DNA of 64,000 nt, taken from Pleodorina starrii (Eukaryota > Chlorophyta > Chlorophyceae > Chlamydomonadales > Volvocaceae). The translations under genes were made by a program, and so were the position numbers. The stretch lies in NCBI GenBank assembly GCA_030267565.1, contig BRXU01000001.1, positions 4,030,001 to 4,094,000 on the forward strand, given 5' to 3'. Position 1 is the stretch's first letter. Every line of letters begins with the position of its first letter. Under the pieces are notes generated by a model, which did no database searches, was not told the DNA's origin, and saw nothing but the letters and a program-made list of their open reading frames with translations. Positions 10,501 to 21,766 of the stretch are shown here, piece by piece.

Positions 10501-13434
10501 GCTGCATGTTTCTCGGGTTTTTGATCATACCGGTATTTCTCGGGTTTTCTTCTGCCAAGCCCCCATGCCTTCCCAACCTTGGCCCCTTTCCCTCCCCTCT
10601 CCCCTGTTATATAAAGGAGCATACGGTATCACTCCCTGACCCCTTTCCCCTCCCTGGCTCAGGTTCAAGGCCTTCTGGCGCTGTGCGGGGAGCACATCAC
10701 CACCGACGAATCCACGGCGCACAAGGTAAGGTGGGGGGCTGACTGGGGGGCTGGATGGATGGATGGATGGATGGATGGCGGGACGGGACGGGGACTCCAC
10801 TCCCGCTGCCGCTCCCCCTCCCCCCATCGCTGCGGTTTCATCTGTACTACGGTACCCCCTCCGCCCCCAGTCTTCGCCGACCCTCCTCCCCCACCCCCTC
10901 CCTCCTTGCAACTTCACTCTTCAAAGTCCCCCTCCCCTCTCCCCCCTCCCTCCCCCCTCTCCCCCCTCTCTCCTCCCTCTCCCCCCTCTCTCCCCCCTGT
11001 AGACCAGCCACCAGGGCGCCGCCGTACTGGGTCTGGCGCTGCTGGCTATGGCTGAGCCTCTGGGCTCTCAGATGGCGGGCAGGGTGCTGGAGCACCTGCT
11101 GCAGGTGAGCGGGAGGGCAGGCGGGCGGGAGGGCGGGCGGGGGGGCGGGCGGGGAGGGTAGAATCGGACGTGGGTGTCTGAGGGCGCGTGTGAGGGCTGG
11201 GGGTGTGAGTTGGTGGGTGCTGAAGTCTGACAACAGAGGTGGGAACCACCCAGCGCGGCTCCCGCCCGCCAGCCACCCATCGCCCAACCCCTCGACCTTT
11301 CTCCGCGCCTGGCCCTGTCCCTGAGCCTGTCCCTGTGCCTGAGCCTGGCCCTCTGTCTGCCTGCCTGCCTGCAGTACGGCGACGCGCCCGCCCGTCGCGC
11401 CGTACCGCTCGCCATTGCGCTGCTCCATGTGTCCAATCCGGACGTGTTGGTGATGGACACCCTCAGTCGACTGAGCCACGATCAGGACAGCGAGGTGGCC
11501 AACAACGCCATTGTGGGGCTGGGGCTGCTGGGGGCGGGTAAGAGAGCGGGGCTGGGGGCGGGCGGGGTGGGGCGGGGTGGGGTGCGGGTGGGTGGGGTGG
11601 GTGGGATGGGGGTGTGCGGGTGGGGCGGGGTGGGGGCTTAGGGTGAGAAGTGGTGGTGGGGTGAGGGGCGGTCAGTCCGGGGTGAGGTGAGGCCGGCGGG
11701 TGGGTAGATTTGGGCGGCGTGGGGGTGGGTGGCTTCCACCTTGTAGCGCTGCCGGATGCGCACGACTCTTCAACCCCCTCCGCTCCCCCTCCGCCCCTCC
11801 GCTCCCCCGCAGGCACCAACAACGCCCGCCTGGCCGGTCTGCTGCGCGGCCTGGCCTCGTACTACTACAAGGAGCCCACTGCGCTGTTCCTGGTGCGACT
11901 GGCTCAGGGGCTGGTGCACATGGGCAAGGGACTGCTCACCATAAACCCATACCACACGGACCGACAGCTGTGCTCAGGTGGGGGGCTGGGGGCCCGGGCA
12001 GGTAGGGTGGGTTTCTGGATTTGGGTTTCGGGATTCGGGCGGGCGGGCGCGGGTGGCGCATTTGAGACGCGAGGGTGGGCGAGGATGGGCGAGGATGGGT
12101 GTGTGGTGGGCGAGGGGGGGGGCGTAGAAAACATGACAGGGGGTAATGGCAGGTGGGGCGGAAGGCGTGAAGTGTTGCCGGGCCGAACAAGCAGCGGAAC
12201 TGAGCGACACGGGTAATGCCTGTGAGTGGGGTGGGGTGGGTGGGCCGTGGTGACCCTAGCGCTGGCGCCGGTGCTGGGCGGGCTATCTCCCCCGCCGCAT
12301 TTCCCATACTCCTTCGGCGCTGCGTTAAGACGTAACGGTATATATCCCACCGCATGAGCCCTTCCCCACACCCTTATCTCAACACATCAACCACCCACCA
12401 ACCGCCAACCACCAACCGCCATCATCCAACTCCCAACCGCAGGCGTTGCCCTGGCGGGCGTGCTCTCTGTGTTGTTCTCCTGCCTGGATCTCAAGGCCAC
12501 CATCGGCGGCAAGCACCACTACCTGCTGTACTGCCTGGCTGCCGCCATGAAGCCGCGCATGCTGCTGACCTTGGACGAGGAGGGGCGGCCGCTGCCGGTG
12601 CCGTGCCGCGTGGGAACGGCGGTGGACGTGGTGGCGCAGGCGGGCAGGCCCAAGACCATCACGGGTGCGTGGCTGGTGGCTCCTCAGGGTTTTAATTGGG
12701 TGGGACACAACCCATTGGGTTGCGTGACCTCCTCAGGGTTTGGGCGGGACACAAGCCCTTGAGTTACGTGGCTCCTCAGGGTTTGGGCGGGACACAGCCC
12801 CTGGGTTGCGTGGCTCCCCAGGGTTTTGGGTGGGACACAACCCCTGGGTTGTGTGGCTGCTCAGGGTTTGGGTGGGACACAAGCCCCTGGGTTGCGTGGC
12901 TCCTCAGGGTTTGGGTGGGACACAACCCCTTGGGTTGCGTGGCTCCTCAGGGTTTTAATTGGGTGGGACACAGCCCCTTGGGTTGCGTGGCTCCTCAGGG
13001 TCTTAATTGGGTGGGACACAGCCCCTCGGTTTCGTGGCTTGCGTGGAGTCGTGGACGCGGCATGGGTGGGAATGGGGGGTGGCGGGTCGCAAGCCTGGGT
13101 GCCGTACCGTAGGTCAGTACCAATGGACGCCCCACTCGACGCTTCTTTTTAGAGTTTCTGCACTATCAGATTACGCCTTTGTAAAAGTAAAAAAGAAAGT
13201 AAAAAATGCCAACGCCCTTTGTTGTGAGCGCGCGCAACTACGCCTTGGTAAAACCGACGCCCTGTGTTGTGAGCGCGCGCAGGTTTCCAGACGCACGCCA
13301 CGCCAGTGCTGTTGGGTGTGGGGGAGCGGGCGGAGCTGGCGACTGAGGAGTGGCTGCCGCTGTCGCCCATTCTGGAGGGACAGGTCATCCTCACAAAGAA
13401 CCCCGAGTACGTGGCCATGGACGAGGGGAAATGA
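4577..13434 (+). CDS. RPN1: 26S proteasome regulatory subunit RPN1 (PSMD2), 16 exons
   Basis: RPN1 is the largest scaffold of the proteasome base; it docks ubiquitin receptors and the deubiquitinase Ubp6/USP14. Exons: 4577-5176, 5667-5935, 6559-6622, 7231-7483, 7813-7967, 8418-8532, 8794-8894, 9301-9381, 9654-9767, 10185-10274, 10663-10725, 11003-11104, 11375-11537, 11813-11977, 12443-12664, 13283-13434. They sum to 2,709 nt (902 aa), and every junction keeps phase with GT-AG ends; the usual family length is about 890-910 aa. The N-terminus is a Lys/Glu/Asp-rich leader, followed by the RPN1 N-domain ([27 protein letters not shown]). Proteasome/cyclosome repeats span about 447-725 ([56 protein letters not shown]). 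The C-terminal part carries KHHYLLYCL and ends [11 protein letters not shown]. Housekeeping gene; neighbours suggest no operon-like link. Confidence 0.95.
7982..8110. other. AT-rich island in RPN1 intron 5
   Basis: About 130 bp made almost only of A and T, with runs of TTTATT and ATTTAT, inside otherwise C/G-rich intron sequence. It has no ORF. It could be an inserted organelle DNA fragment or a remnant of an AT-rich mobile element; sequence alone does not decide. Confidence 0.7.
10752..10778 (+). repeat. (GGAT)n microsatellite, RPN1 intron 11
   Basis: About 6.5 perfect GGAT units directly after the 5' splice site region of intron 11. Confidence 0.9.
12674..13042 (+). repeat. Minisatellite of about 42-48 bp units in RPN1 intron 15
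   Basis: Eight imperfect tandem units occupy most of intron 15. Each contains GGGTTGCGTGGCTCCTCAGG followed by a GGGTGGGACACA(A/G)CCCC block; some units have a TTTTAATT insert. The first unit grades into the 5' splice site (GTGCGTGGCTGG), so the array seems to have grown from the donor region. Confidence 0.85.
13163..13282 (+). repeat. Duplicated 3' splice-site region of RPN1 intron 15
   Basis: A block running from TACGCCTT to TTGTGAGCGCGCGCA occurs twice, ending near 13236 and at 13282. The first copy ends CAAC and the second CAG, so only the downstream copy gives a proper acceptor, which is the one used for exon 16. The first copy also has an A-rich insert (about 13182-13206). Confidence 0.75.
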
Positions 13435-13493
13435 AGAGGATGGTGGTGGTGGTGGAAGGGAGCAGGACGGCGAGGAGGGAGTGACGGTGGTGG

Positions 13494-13530
13494 TGGAGGA
13501 GGAGGAGGAGGAGGAGGAGGAGGAGGAGGA
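13494..13530 (+). repeat. (GGA)n microsatellite in RPN1 3' UTR
   Basis: About 12 GGA units, 60 nt after the RPN1 stop codon, followed by more G-rich sequence. It is probably transcribed in the 3' UTR. Confidence 0.9.
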
Positions 13531-14004
13531 AGGGCGGGGAAGGAGGGGCTGGGGTGCCGGAGGAGGGATTGCGGCCGGGAGGGGAGTCAGTGGGGTAGGG
13601 GAGTACAAGGAGAAGGGGGGTCGGCGGGTGCTGACAGGGTTTTGGTGGTGTATGTGCGGGGGGGGGGTGTTAGGGTGGCGGAGGGGAAGGGGCGGGGTTG
13701 CATGCAGGCGAGGCAGGGGCGGGGATCGGCACGCCGCCACCGCGAGATTTTTTTTCTGCGTATCTTGGTCGCAGGGATAGTACGGATTGCAGCGCGGCGT
13801 AGGCCGGGGGGCTATGTTCAGGGGGGATTATCCGCGCCTCCGGTTTTGAGACGCAGATTGGTGTCAGGAGGGCATGCCATCTGGTTCGTATTCCAGTCCA
13901 GATGGCTTGAGGAGGGGCCCAAAGCTCTTTGGCAAGGGGAAGGGAGCCGATAGTCGCTGACTGCTCTCAAAGTTCTCGGATCTGAGGCAGTTGAGCGCGG
14001 GACG

Positions 14005-14009
14005 TGTAA
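14005..14009 (+). terminator. Candidate TGTAA polyadenylation signal of RPN1
   Basis: First TGTAA noticed downstream of the RPN1 stop, about 570 nt after it. This gives a 3' UTR of ordinary length for volvocine genes. Confidence 0.5.
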
Positions 14010-15884
14010 AGAGTACAGGTTCCGTTGCAGGCTTTCGGAAAGTGGCAAACATGGGCGGACAGGAATCACTGCAACGCGGCCGCGCCTGCTCGCGTTGGTT
14101 CGCGTGTTTTGAGGGCTGTCAGAGGGCAAGGCTCGTGGATACAACGAAGGCCGGCAAGGCTCGTCGTCTGCTGCTGCTGCTGATGCAAGCCGGCGGATCA
14201 GTCAGGGCCCAAGCCCAAGGACGCTTTCCAAATACGGTACCGGCCGGGGTGGATCGCATCGCAGGGCGTCTGGACCTCAGGGCGCCAGCTCTCCGGGCCT
14301 GCGGATTAGCCACGTTCTTCGCGCGGATATGCGGCGGATGCGGTGGGCGCTGCGGACGAACAGCAACCGGGCGTTTGCAAGGCGGTGGAGGTGGCGGTTC
14401 TGGGACATCTGACAGGGCGTGTGTCGGGGACAGCCGTGTTTTCTACGCGCAAGGACTGGGCAGCCTGGTTGCCGTGCCTGTGCGCAGCACCGGGGGCGGG
14501 GATGGGGCGATGTACACATGATGATCTTGCGCCTTGCGCCAATCTGCTGGACCACGAGAGTGCGACCGACGCGGCGCAATGCGCGCCTGAATTTGCTGGG
14601 CGTAGCACAGCCTTCGGCGACCGACGCGAACCACCCCGCCCTGAAACTCATTAACATTAGAACAGGAGGAAGACGCAGAAAAGCCTGGAGCCGGCGTAGA
14701 CGAAGGGGAGAGGAGAGGATGTAGCCGGGCGGAAGACCACGCGTCGGGGTAGGCCGAGCCCGTAGAGCAACCGGCACCGGACGGCTTGAGACTGTGTGAC
14801 ATAACAAAGATGAGGTAATCGTACCTCCGCAATGTTTTGGACGGAAGCAGAAACCCGTGGCCCTTTCTTTCGGTCACCTAAGCCGGACAGCTGCTTGTGC
14901 GAGCGCAGCAAGGGACCGTGTACTGACAGCGTACTGGGTGCTCTTAAAATCTTCAGAGCCCTAGGTGTGCAGAACACGGGGGGTGGGGATGGGGCCCATC
15001 CGTGCAGTACAGCAAACTTTAGCAGCCCGTATTTCTGCCGTACGACACCACAAAAGCGTTTTCTGGATGCTGTCCTTAAGATCTTCCACGCTTTAACGTA
15101 TAATATGTAAATGTTCACTTACAATGGCTATCTTTATCCTTCTGCTTCTTAACCCCCCTGCGTACGCACAACCTTAGCATTGGTGTGTCATTGCAAACGA
15201 TGCGGGCCAACCAACCCTGCCTGAAACGATGCCATGTTGGGCCTGTCACCGCAGGACACGCTCACATCCATGCACCAAAGCCGTTCGCATATAACAAGTC
15301 CGACGTTGAGACGCCCGTGCAAGCCGGGGAACCCACAGAAGATCGAAGCGGCTGGTGCACGGTGTCAATGTGGGTCGGACTCGTCCCCATGTTGCTGAAC
15401 GTCTGAAATGGATAAAATGTGTTCAGATGGGGCTCTCATCATGCTGGGAAGTGCTGGCGCTTTCGGGCACTTCTCACCAACTGCGCAGACGTCGGTTAGG
15501 GTCACCCTGGGTAAGCATACGTACAGTGTACGGCTGCAGACAGTCGACAGTCGGCGGGCCAGTTGGGCTTTCAAGTAGATTGAACTCTATCTTCATTTGC
15601 TCCACCACTGCATAATGCGTATTTGCATTTCTGCTTTGGTTTAGGCAACTAGGCTGCCTACGTTAAGCTGCGATTATCAATCGACGTTAGACGCTTCCAA
15701 CTTTAAAATAGGTAAATGCAAATGAGTCCTGCGTATCAAAATCAGCAAGATTTCCAGATGGTGCTCTCATTGCAATAAATCGTGCTTGTAACAATTGTGT
15801 TCATCATGGGTTCGGCCTGGCAATACTTCCTAAAAATCATCTGAGCGAGGGTGTAAATGTGTAACTGGGGATGAAAACGGTTCG

Positions 15885-18098
15885 ATGAAGATTTCGCCCG
15901 AACAGCGGAAAGCAAAGCGACGAAAAGGAAAGCGACGGAAGGCCCGCGTGGGGCAGCGCTGGCTGCTATGGATTCTGTTCTTCCGTTACGTAAGGTGAGT
16001 GCGAGTGGAACACGGTTGACAGAGACTCGCTGGAGCCGTCAGCTGTCGCCATTCGTCATTGCAGGGCTTGCATTTTCCTGGTGAACGCTCGCACGATTGC
16101 CATGTCGTGCCTGGCATGCATGATGGTATACCTTTGCCAGAGCGAGACGCTTAACCTCAAGTAAGCATCATGCGCGAGTTGCCTTTCTCCAAGCCGCGTC
16201 ACAGCAACGAACTCTGACGAACTCTTTGTCGTCGCAGGTTTCGCATGGAATTCAGCATCCTATCTGTGGGAACAGTCTTTCCGCTGGTGTTCAGGCAGGT
16301 TTCGATATGCGACGCGCAACAGGGGTAAGCTACGGCAACAGACAGTTACCAACTGACGGGATTGTGTGCGCCTGCACCCGCAGCATTCAGCAGGCCTTTT
16401 CCCGGCGCGAGGAAGCTCTGCGAGACCTGTCCGTCCTGAAGGGCTTGGTAAGTTTTGTGCACGATTTGCACAACTGGATCTAATTATTGTGTGAGGAGCA
16501 CCTGCCGACGTCACACGCAACACCCTCATACACTCGCAAGCGGTCTTCACTGCGGCCTACAATTTTTAAAGCTTCCCACTCGCTCTCCGCCGCCCGCCCG
16601 CCCGCCCGCTGCCTTTCTCCGGTTGTCTTGCAGATGTTGGGCATCTATTTCTGCAACCGGGACTGGGACGGTGAGTGCCGCCGCCTCGGGCTCAACCTGA
16701 AGGGAAGGTGATGGCAGCACCGACAAAGACAGATAACCCAACCTGCGGACATGGGCCTTATTTCTTGCCTGGTGATGCCGTGCTTGCGTTCCCTGTTACG
16801 GTATGTGCGCCGTAACCCCGCCCCGCCCCGCCCCGCGCCGCCTGTTTGACTGTGTCCGCATTTCCTCACCTCGTCCGCTCTCCCGCGCCATCCAAGTTCA
16901 TAACCAGCAGCATATCGGCACCTCCTACCGTTTTTCCGCCTCATGTACATCGCCCCCGCCCCAATCTCGCTACCGCAGTCTCCGACGGCGTGACGGTGCG
17001 AGCAAATTTAGGCAACGACGAGTCGCCCCACGCGGTCCGCTGCGCGCAGCTGATACGTCAGCTGCTAGCCACGCTGCGCCGATGGCTGTCCGGCCGTACA
17101 TCGTACGAATCGGAGGCCGAGTGGCGCATGCTGTACGGCACCACGGGCCCGCGTGCCGCCGACCCGCTCGGCATCCTTTTGCAGCTGTCGGGCGCGTTTC
17201 TGTACGGCAAGGAAGGCCGCCGGCGCGCCGTATCCAGTGACGACGATGACGACGACGACGACGACGATGACGACGGCGACGACGACGGTTGCGACACCGG
17301 TAACCGCAACAACGGTAACGGCAACGGTAATGGCAGCAGCAAGGAACTTAGCAGCAAGGTCCCCGTGAGTGACGATATGGATGGGAACGGCCGCAGCGAC
17401 CGCGCGGAGGCCATGGCGGAGAGCGACCCGCACTGGCAGTTGTACTTTCGTTTGTACGACATCATTAGCGAGATCAACGTCCACAACGAGAAGCTTATGG
17501 CGGTAACCGGATGCACCAAAGGCGGTGAGAACCGAGCACTACTGAGATTGGCATGCGCCCTTCCTCGACGTGTTTCGGGTTGCCGTGTGACATGTGCTGC
17601 GTGACAAGACAGGCCTGATTCAAAGGCCAGGGAGGGAGCAAGGCATGGCAGCGGACGGTTAGTTCGTTAAGTTCGTTTGGCTGCGGATTCGGGTTGGTTT
17701 TCCTTCCGAGGTTCCAAGCGGCGGGTGAATACGATGGCGGTCCCGCGGTGCCCTGTTGAACAGCGGGGGATGTTTGCACGCGCCTTCCACCAGACTCTTC
17801 CCTTTTCCTCTTTGGGTTTACCACCGGGCTCACCCGACCAAGTACCACCCCAAGCCGCCAAAGCGCGCGCCGGGGTTTTCGCTCTGCCGCCTCGCCCCGT
17901 GATACCTGCCGCCCCGCCCCGTGATACCCGCCGCTTCATGGCTTGTGTGCGTGTCGTCACCGCCGCTGCCCCGGCCGCAGGTGAGGCGGGCATGAGCCGC
18001 TTGGCGGCCTACGTGTCGCGGACCGCCGAGATGGTGGAGAGGTGAGGGCCCCGAACTCGAGCTTGTCATGGCAACCGTGCGGTACTTAGCACCGGTGA

Positions 18099-18154
<56 letters not shown>

Positions 18155-19865
18155 CCCATGTGCCGCGAGAAAACGCTGCGCACTCGTGCATGTGTGAGTG
18201 TGCCTTGCTTCCAGTCCTCAAACACTTGGCACCCGCTCCTGCTTGCTCCCTATCATCGGCGCTGCGTCCTAAAGACAGGCTCCGCCGCCTGTGTTCTCCC
18301 AATTCGACCGACGGCCCCGCCTGTGCCTGCGCGTCCTGCTGTCTTTGGCAACACCCGTACGTACCTTTGTCCTTGTCCGTTCCCGTGTCCTGATCAGGCT
18401 TCGCTTCCTGCGCGAGTACCGCACCCCCTTCATGCTGCGCCACGTGTCGTTCACGCTGGTGGTTGCGTCCATCGTCATGGCAGCGCCGTACTTCTCCTTC
18501 ATGTGCGTCAGCTCCAGATGGGAAGACGTGAGTGGCCGTGGCGGGGGCCGCCAACCCACTCACCCCAATCAGTTGATAAATTGAAAAGTTGTGGTGGTGG
18601 TGGTGGCGGCGGGGCCTGGGGCCTCCTTGAAGCACGGGGGCAAATTACAACAAGGCCGGGGCTCAAGGGGCCGGGGCTCAAGGGGCCGGGGCTCAAGGGG
18701 CCGGGGCTCAAGGGGCCGGGGCTCAAGGGGCCGGGGCTCAAGGGGCCGGGGCTCAAGGGGCCGGGGCTCAAGGGGCCGGGGCTCAAGGGGCCGGGGCTCA
18801 AGGGGCCGGGCTGTAGGCTCGCTATCTCCGGGGCAGGGAAGGAGCCGCGGCGGCATGCCATGGCATTCCCCGCGCGAGCTGGTCGACCACTGTGATGGGT
18901 TGACGGCGACCCGTTCAGGCCCTTGTTTGCTGCCGACAGCTCACGCAGCCCCGTTTTGATCTGCTCCCTGCCAGCCCAGAGCCCACACACTTCGTCCTTC
19001 GACCTTCGATCGGTCCGGTTCCATCCTCCTCCGCAGGATACGAGCGGCAGGTGCCCCGCCGGCTACTTCACTGCCGTACTGTACGTGCTCGTCATTTCCA
19101 CGCTGTGAGTTCCGGCATGGGTGCCGGCATCGTTGTGGGAGGCAACGGAAGGAGGGCAACGCAAGGGCACCGCTCGGGGGCAAGGGCACCGCTCGGGGGC
19201 GAGACGCACGAAGGGCACAGGAAAAGCGGGAGGGAGGCGGCGAGGGAGAGGAAGGCGGGGCTGAGGGCACGGGGCCTTCAGGAGTTGCAGGCCTTAGGGA
19301 CGCTTCGATGATGCTTTGGTCTCGGTGGTCGCTCCGTGGCACCGAGTTGTGTGACCCTTTCATGATTCCCGCCTTTTCCCTCCGCCCCCAATCCCATGCT
19401 GTCCCACGGCCCATTGCGCCTCCCCCTACCTCCCACCCCCCCCCCCTCTGCAGTTTCCACGTGCAGGTCGCCCTGGAGAACCCCTTTGACGGCATCGGAG
19501 TGGACGACGTGTTCGTCAACCTGGACCGGGAGTTCGCAGTCACGGTGCGGAGGTACGTGCGAAGCAGGGCGGAGGCCACCAAGAAGGCGGCGGCAGCAGC
19601 AGCGGCAGCGGCCAAGGGCGCAACGGAGGCGGCGCCCGGCGGCGCCGCTCCCGAAGCCGCTGGCGGAGGCGGCGCCGGCGGCACCGCCGCTGTCAAGTCG
19701 GGAGCCAGGCTGCCGTCGCCGAAGGCGCCGCTGGCGGACGTGACTGCTGCCCCTGCTGCTGCTGCTGCCGCTGCTAAGGCCGGCACTGGCACTCGCAACT
19801 CCCGGCGACGCTCACCTGGGAGCGCCACGACGGTGGAGGCCTGGCGGGTTGAGGAGGCGTGTTGA
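15885..19865 (+). CDS. Bestrophin-like (UPF0187-type) membrane protein, paralogue A, 10 exons
   Basis: Predicted four-helix membrane protein of 526 aa, probably an anion-channel relative. Exons: 15885-15994, 16065-16160, 16238-16294, 16384-16447, 16634-16670, 16979-17524, 17981-18041, 18398-18527, 19037-19104, 19454-19865 (1,581 nt, phases all match). The N-terminus is very basic. TM1 is ACIFLVNARTIAMSCLACMM and TM2 is FSILSVGTVFPLVFSIQQAF, followed by RREEALRDLSVLKG and CNRDWD. A variable linker contains about 12 consecutive Asp plus Asn/Gly repeats. TM3 (FMLRHVSFTLVVASIVMAAP) and TM4 (YFTAVLYVLVISTL) precede VALENPFDGIGVDDVFVNL. An acidic ENPFD..DD motif after the last helix is what suggests bestrophin; the assignment is inference. 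The tail is Ala-rich. Intron 3 uses a GC donor (16295-16296). A tandem paralogue follows 1.9 kb downstream. Confidence 0.85.
18099..18156 (+). repeat. (CTGC)n microsatellite, paralogue A intron 7
   Basis: About 14 uninterrupted CTGC units between exons 7 and 8. Confidence 0.95.
18650..18811 (+). repeat. 15-bp minisatellite, paralogue A intron 8
   Basis: About ten nearly perfect copies of GGGGCTCAAGGGGCC. It lies wholly within intron 8 (18528-19036). The unit is a multiple of 3, so false open frames of RGSRG repeats arise on both strands. Confidence 0.95.
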
Positions 19866-21766
19866 GGGAGGGACGGGTGTTGGGAGGCGAGGTGGAGGTC
19901 CAGAGATCACCGCCCGCAGTCCCCAGGAGACGGTGGGATAGATGCGGCATCGCTGCGATGTGGGATCCACGGACCCCCGGCCGGGTCGGCAGCCGCGGCT
20001 CCTACGAGGGCTGTGGCTGTGGCGGGCTGGGATGGCTGTCGTGGCTTGCAGGCTTGGCACCCACATGCGGCCGTGTAATATAGAGCTCACTCTTAGGGGG
20101 GCAGCCGCTGACTTGGGATTGACTCCTTGCATTACGTGGGGCGGAGGGGCTTGTGGGCATGACGGCTCTCCCTGATGACGTGGGCGAGGCGGAAATTATC
20201 CAGGAGCAATCAGCGCCGCATTGTGCATGTCATGAGCTCATGACACGTCAGGGCTTGTCAGGAAGTGCCACGAGGCAGCTGAGTGAATTGCAAGGTGAAC
20301 TGGCTGGCTAGGCGGGCGGGCGGGCGGGCTGGGGCTGGGGGCTCGAGGGGCTTGCGGCAGGGCAAGGCAGGGAAGGGAAGGACGCGTATGCAGGACATGG
20401 AGGGTCTGCACATGGAGGAGGCCGGGGCGTCTTTCTCGTGGCCCTTGGGGTTTGCAAGAGCTTCAATTCAGTCCGTCTGGGCTTGTGCGCTACACCTCGG
20501 GTGTGCTGAGGATTTGTTGAGGGTTGAGGGGGGAGGGAGAGGGGGAGGGAGGCGGCCAAGTACCCAGGCGCACGGCACGGCTGGCGTGCCAGTGCAGTGC
20601 GGGTGCGTCAGGCGCTCTCAGGCCGTGTCTCTCCGGCCAGGATGAGAGGCTTGTCGACAGGGCCGCGGGGGCCGGCCTTCGTCGGGATTGCGTCGCCGGC
20701 GTTCGTGGGCTTTCGCGGTTTCGACGGCTTTCGCCGGCGTGTGTCGCCGGCTGTCGTCGGGGTTTCGGGTACAGGGCTGCTTGCTGCTCGGACGCTGGAG
20801 TGCTGGTTCCGGTTGCCCTTGCTGGGGACTTGCGGCCTTGCACGTGCGTGTACGACATAGTTTCGGCATAGATGAGTACGGCAGGGGTGCATGGGTCGCA
20901 GGCTGGAAGCGGGGCATTCATATTGTTCATTGTGTTGTGCCGCCCGTTTTGGATGCGACGTCCAGTACATGATATTGACTCAATGCGAACATCACAACCT
21001 TGGACACGGAACATGGACTTCATGACGGCAGAGTCCCATACCGGTACGTCATGACGCTGCGAGTTGGTGTGTGCGGCGCCGATGGGTCCTCCGTTGGGCC
21101 GCCTTTGCGTGTCCGCAGCTGCGCGCCAAGGTGCTCGGCGAGGGGCAAGCTGTGCAGAATGCAAGCTTTCGGATGTGGGCGGTGATGTGTGAGTGGCGCT
21201 GGGGAGCTCACGGAGTGAGTGGCAGACGGGGGAAGATAGCGACGAGGGGGCTGCAGCGGGCTGTGCGGCCAACGGCTGCACCGACAGGTGAGAGAGCAGG
21301 GACCCGCTGCGAACCTGAATTCCGCTCATGTCCCCAGCCTAGCTGCGAGTGCTAAGAAACTGCAAGTTGGAGGCCAGGGCGAGACAATACGAGACAGTCG
21401 CCAAGGTCGTATTTATTGTTCAGGGGCTCCTGTCATCGTCTACGCATGAGATTTTTTTTAGGCATTGATTACATCCTTATGGATTATGTGTGTGTTCAAG
21501 TGATAGAAACGCGGCTCACAGCTTGAGCAGGCTTGAGCACAGCACGGCGCGACTCCAAAACTACTCTAATGCCGAACAATGGCCTTATGGTGCCTGACGA
21601 GGGTGCTTGCAACGATAATCGCTACTCATACCTACCTGTAACACTTAAAATCCTAGCTTCGTGTATCACGCCGTACTAGTCCTGCTCCGTTTCTTCTCTT
21701 CCCCAGAATTGATCTCCATACAGGTTCTAGTAGTTTAGATGTAAATTGTCAAGATACACAGCCTCG
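19866..21766. other. Intergenic region between the two bestrophin-like paralogues
   Basis: Contains the 3' UTR of paralogue A and presumably the promoter of paralogue B. Open frames of up to 279 codons on both strands (20.3-21.3 kb) show no domain, and their overlap in opposite directions points to GC-driven chance. A GC-rich stretch near 20680-20770 has CGCCGG/TTTCG direct repeats. The last 350 bp are AT-richer. Confidence 0.5.
20074..20078 (+). terminator. Candidate TGTAA polyadenylation signal of paralogue A
   Basis: TGTAA 209 nt after the stop codon, in GGCCGTGTAATATAG context. Confidence 0.55.

Larger units (their letters stand above)
13435..15884. other. RPN1 3' UTR and intergenic region
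   Basis: G-rich 3' UTR sequence leads to a TGTAA at 14005. The rest up to 15884 has no supported gene. Two short segments resemble each other: GCAGCACCGGGGGCGGGGAT near 14482 and GCAGAACACGGGGGGTGGGG near 14968, each near an exon-like CTTCAGAG or TTCTCGGATC word. They may be remnants of a duplicated sequence. The last 700 bp are less GC-rich and should hold the promoter of the next gene. Confidence 0.5.

Noticed and set aside
18650..18811. CRISPR-like array
   Set aside because: Units are contiguous without unique spacers, inside a spliced intron of a eukaryotic gene.
20490..21329. 279-codon minus-strand frame between the paralogues
   Set aside because: Low-complexity Ser/Pro/Arg composition, no domain, and overlapped by plus-strand frames of similar length.
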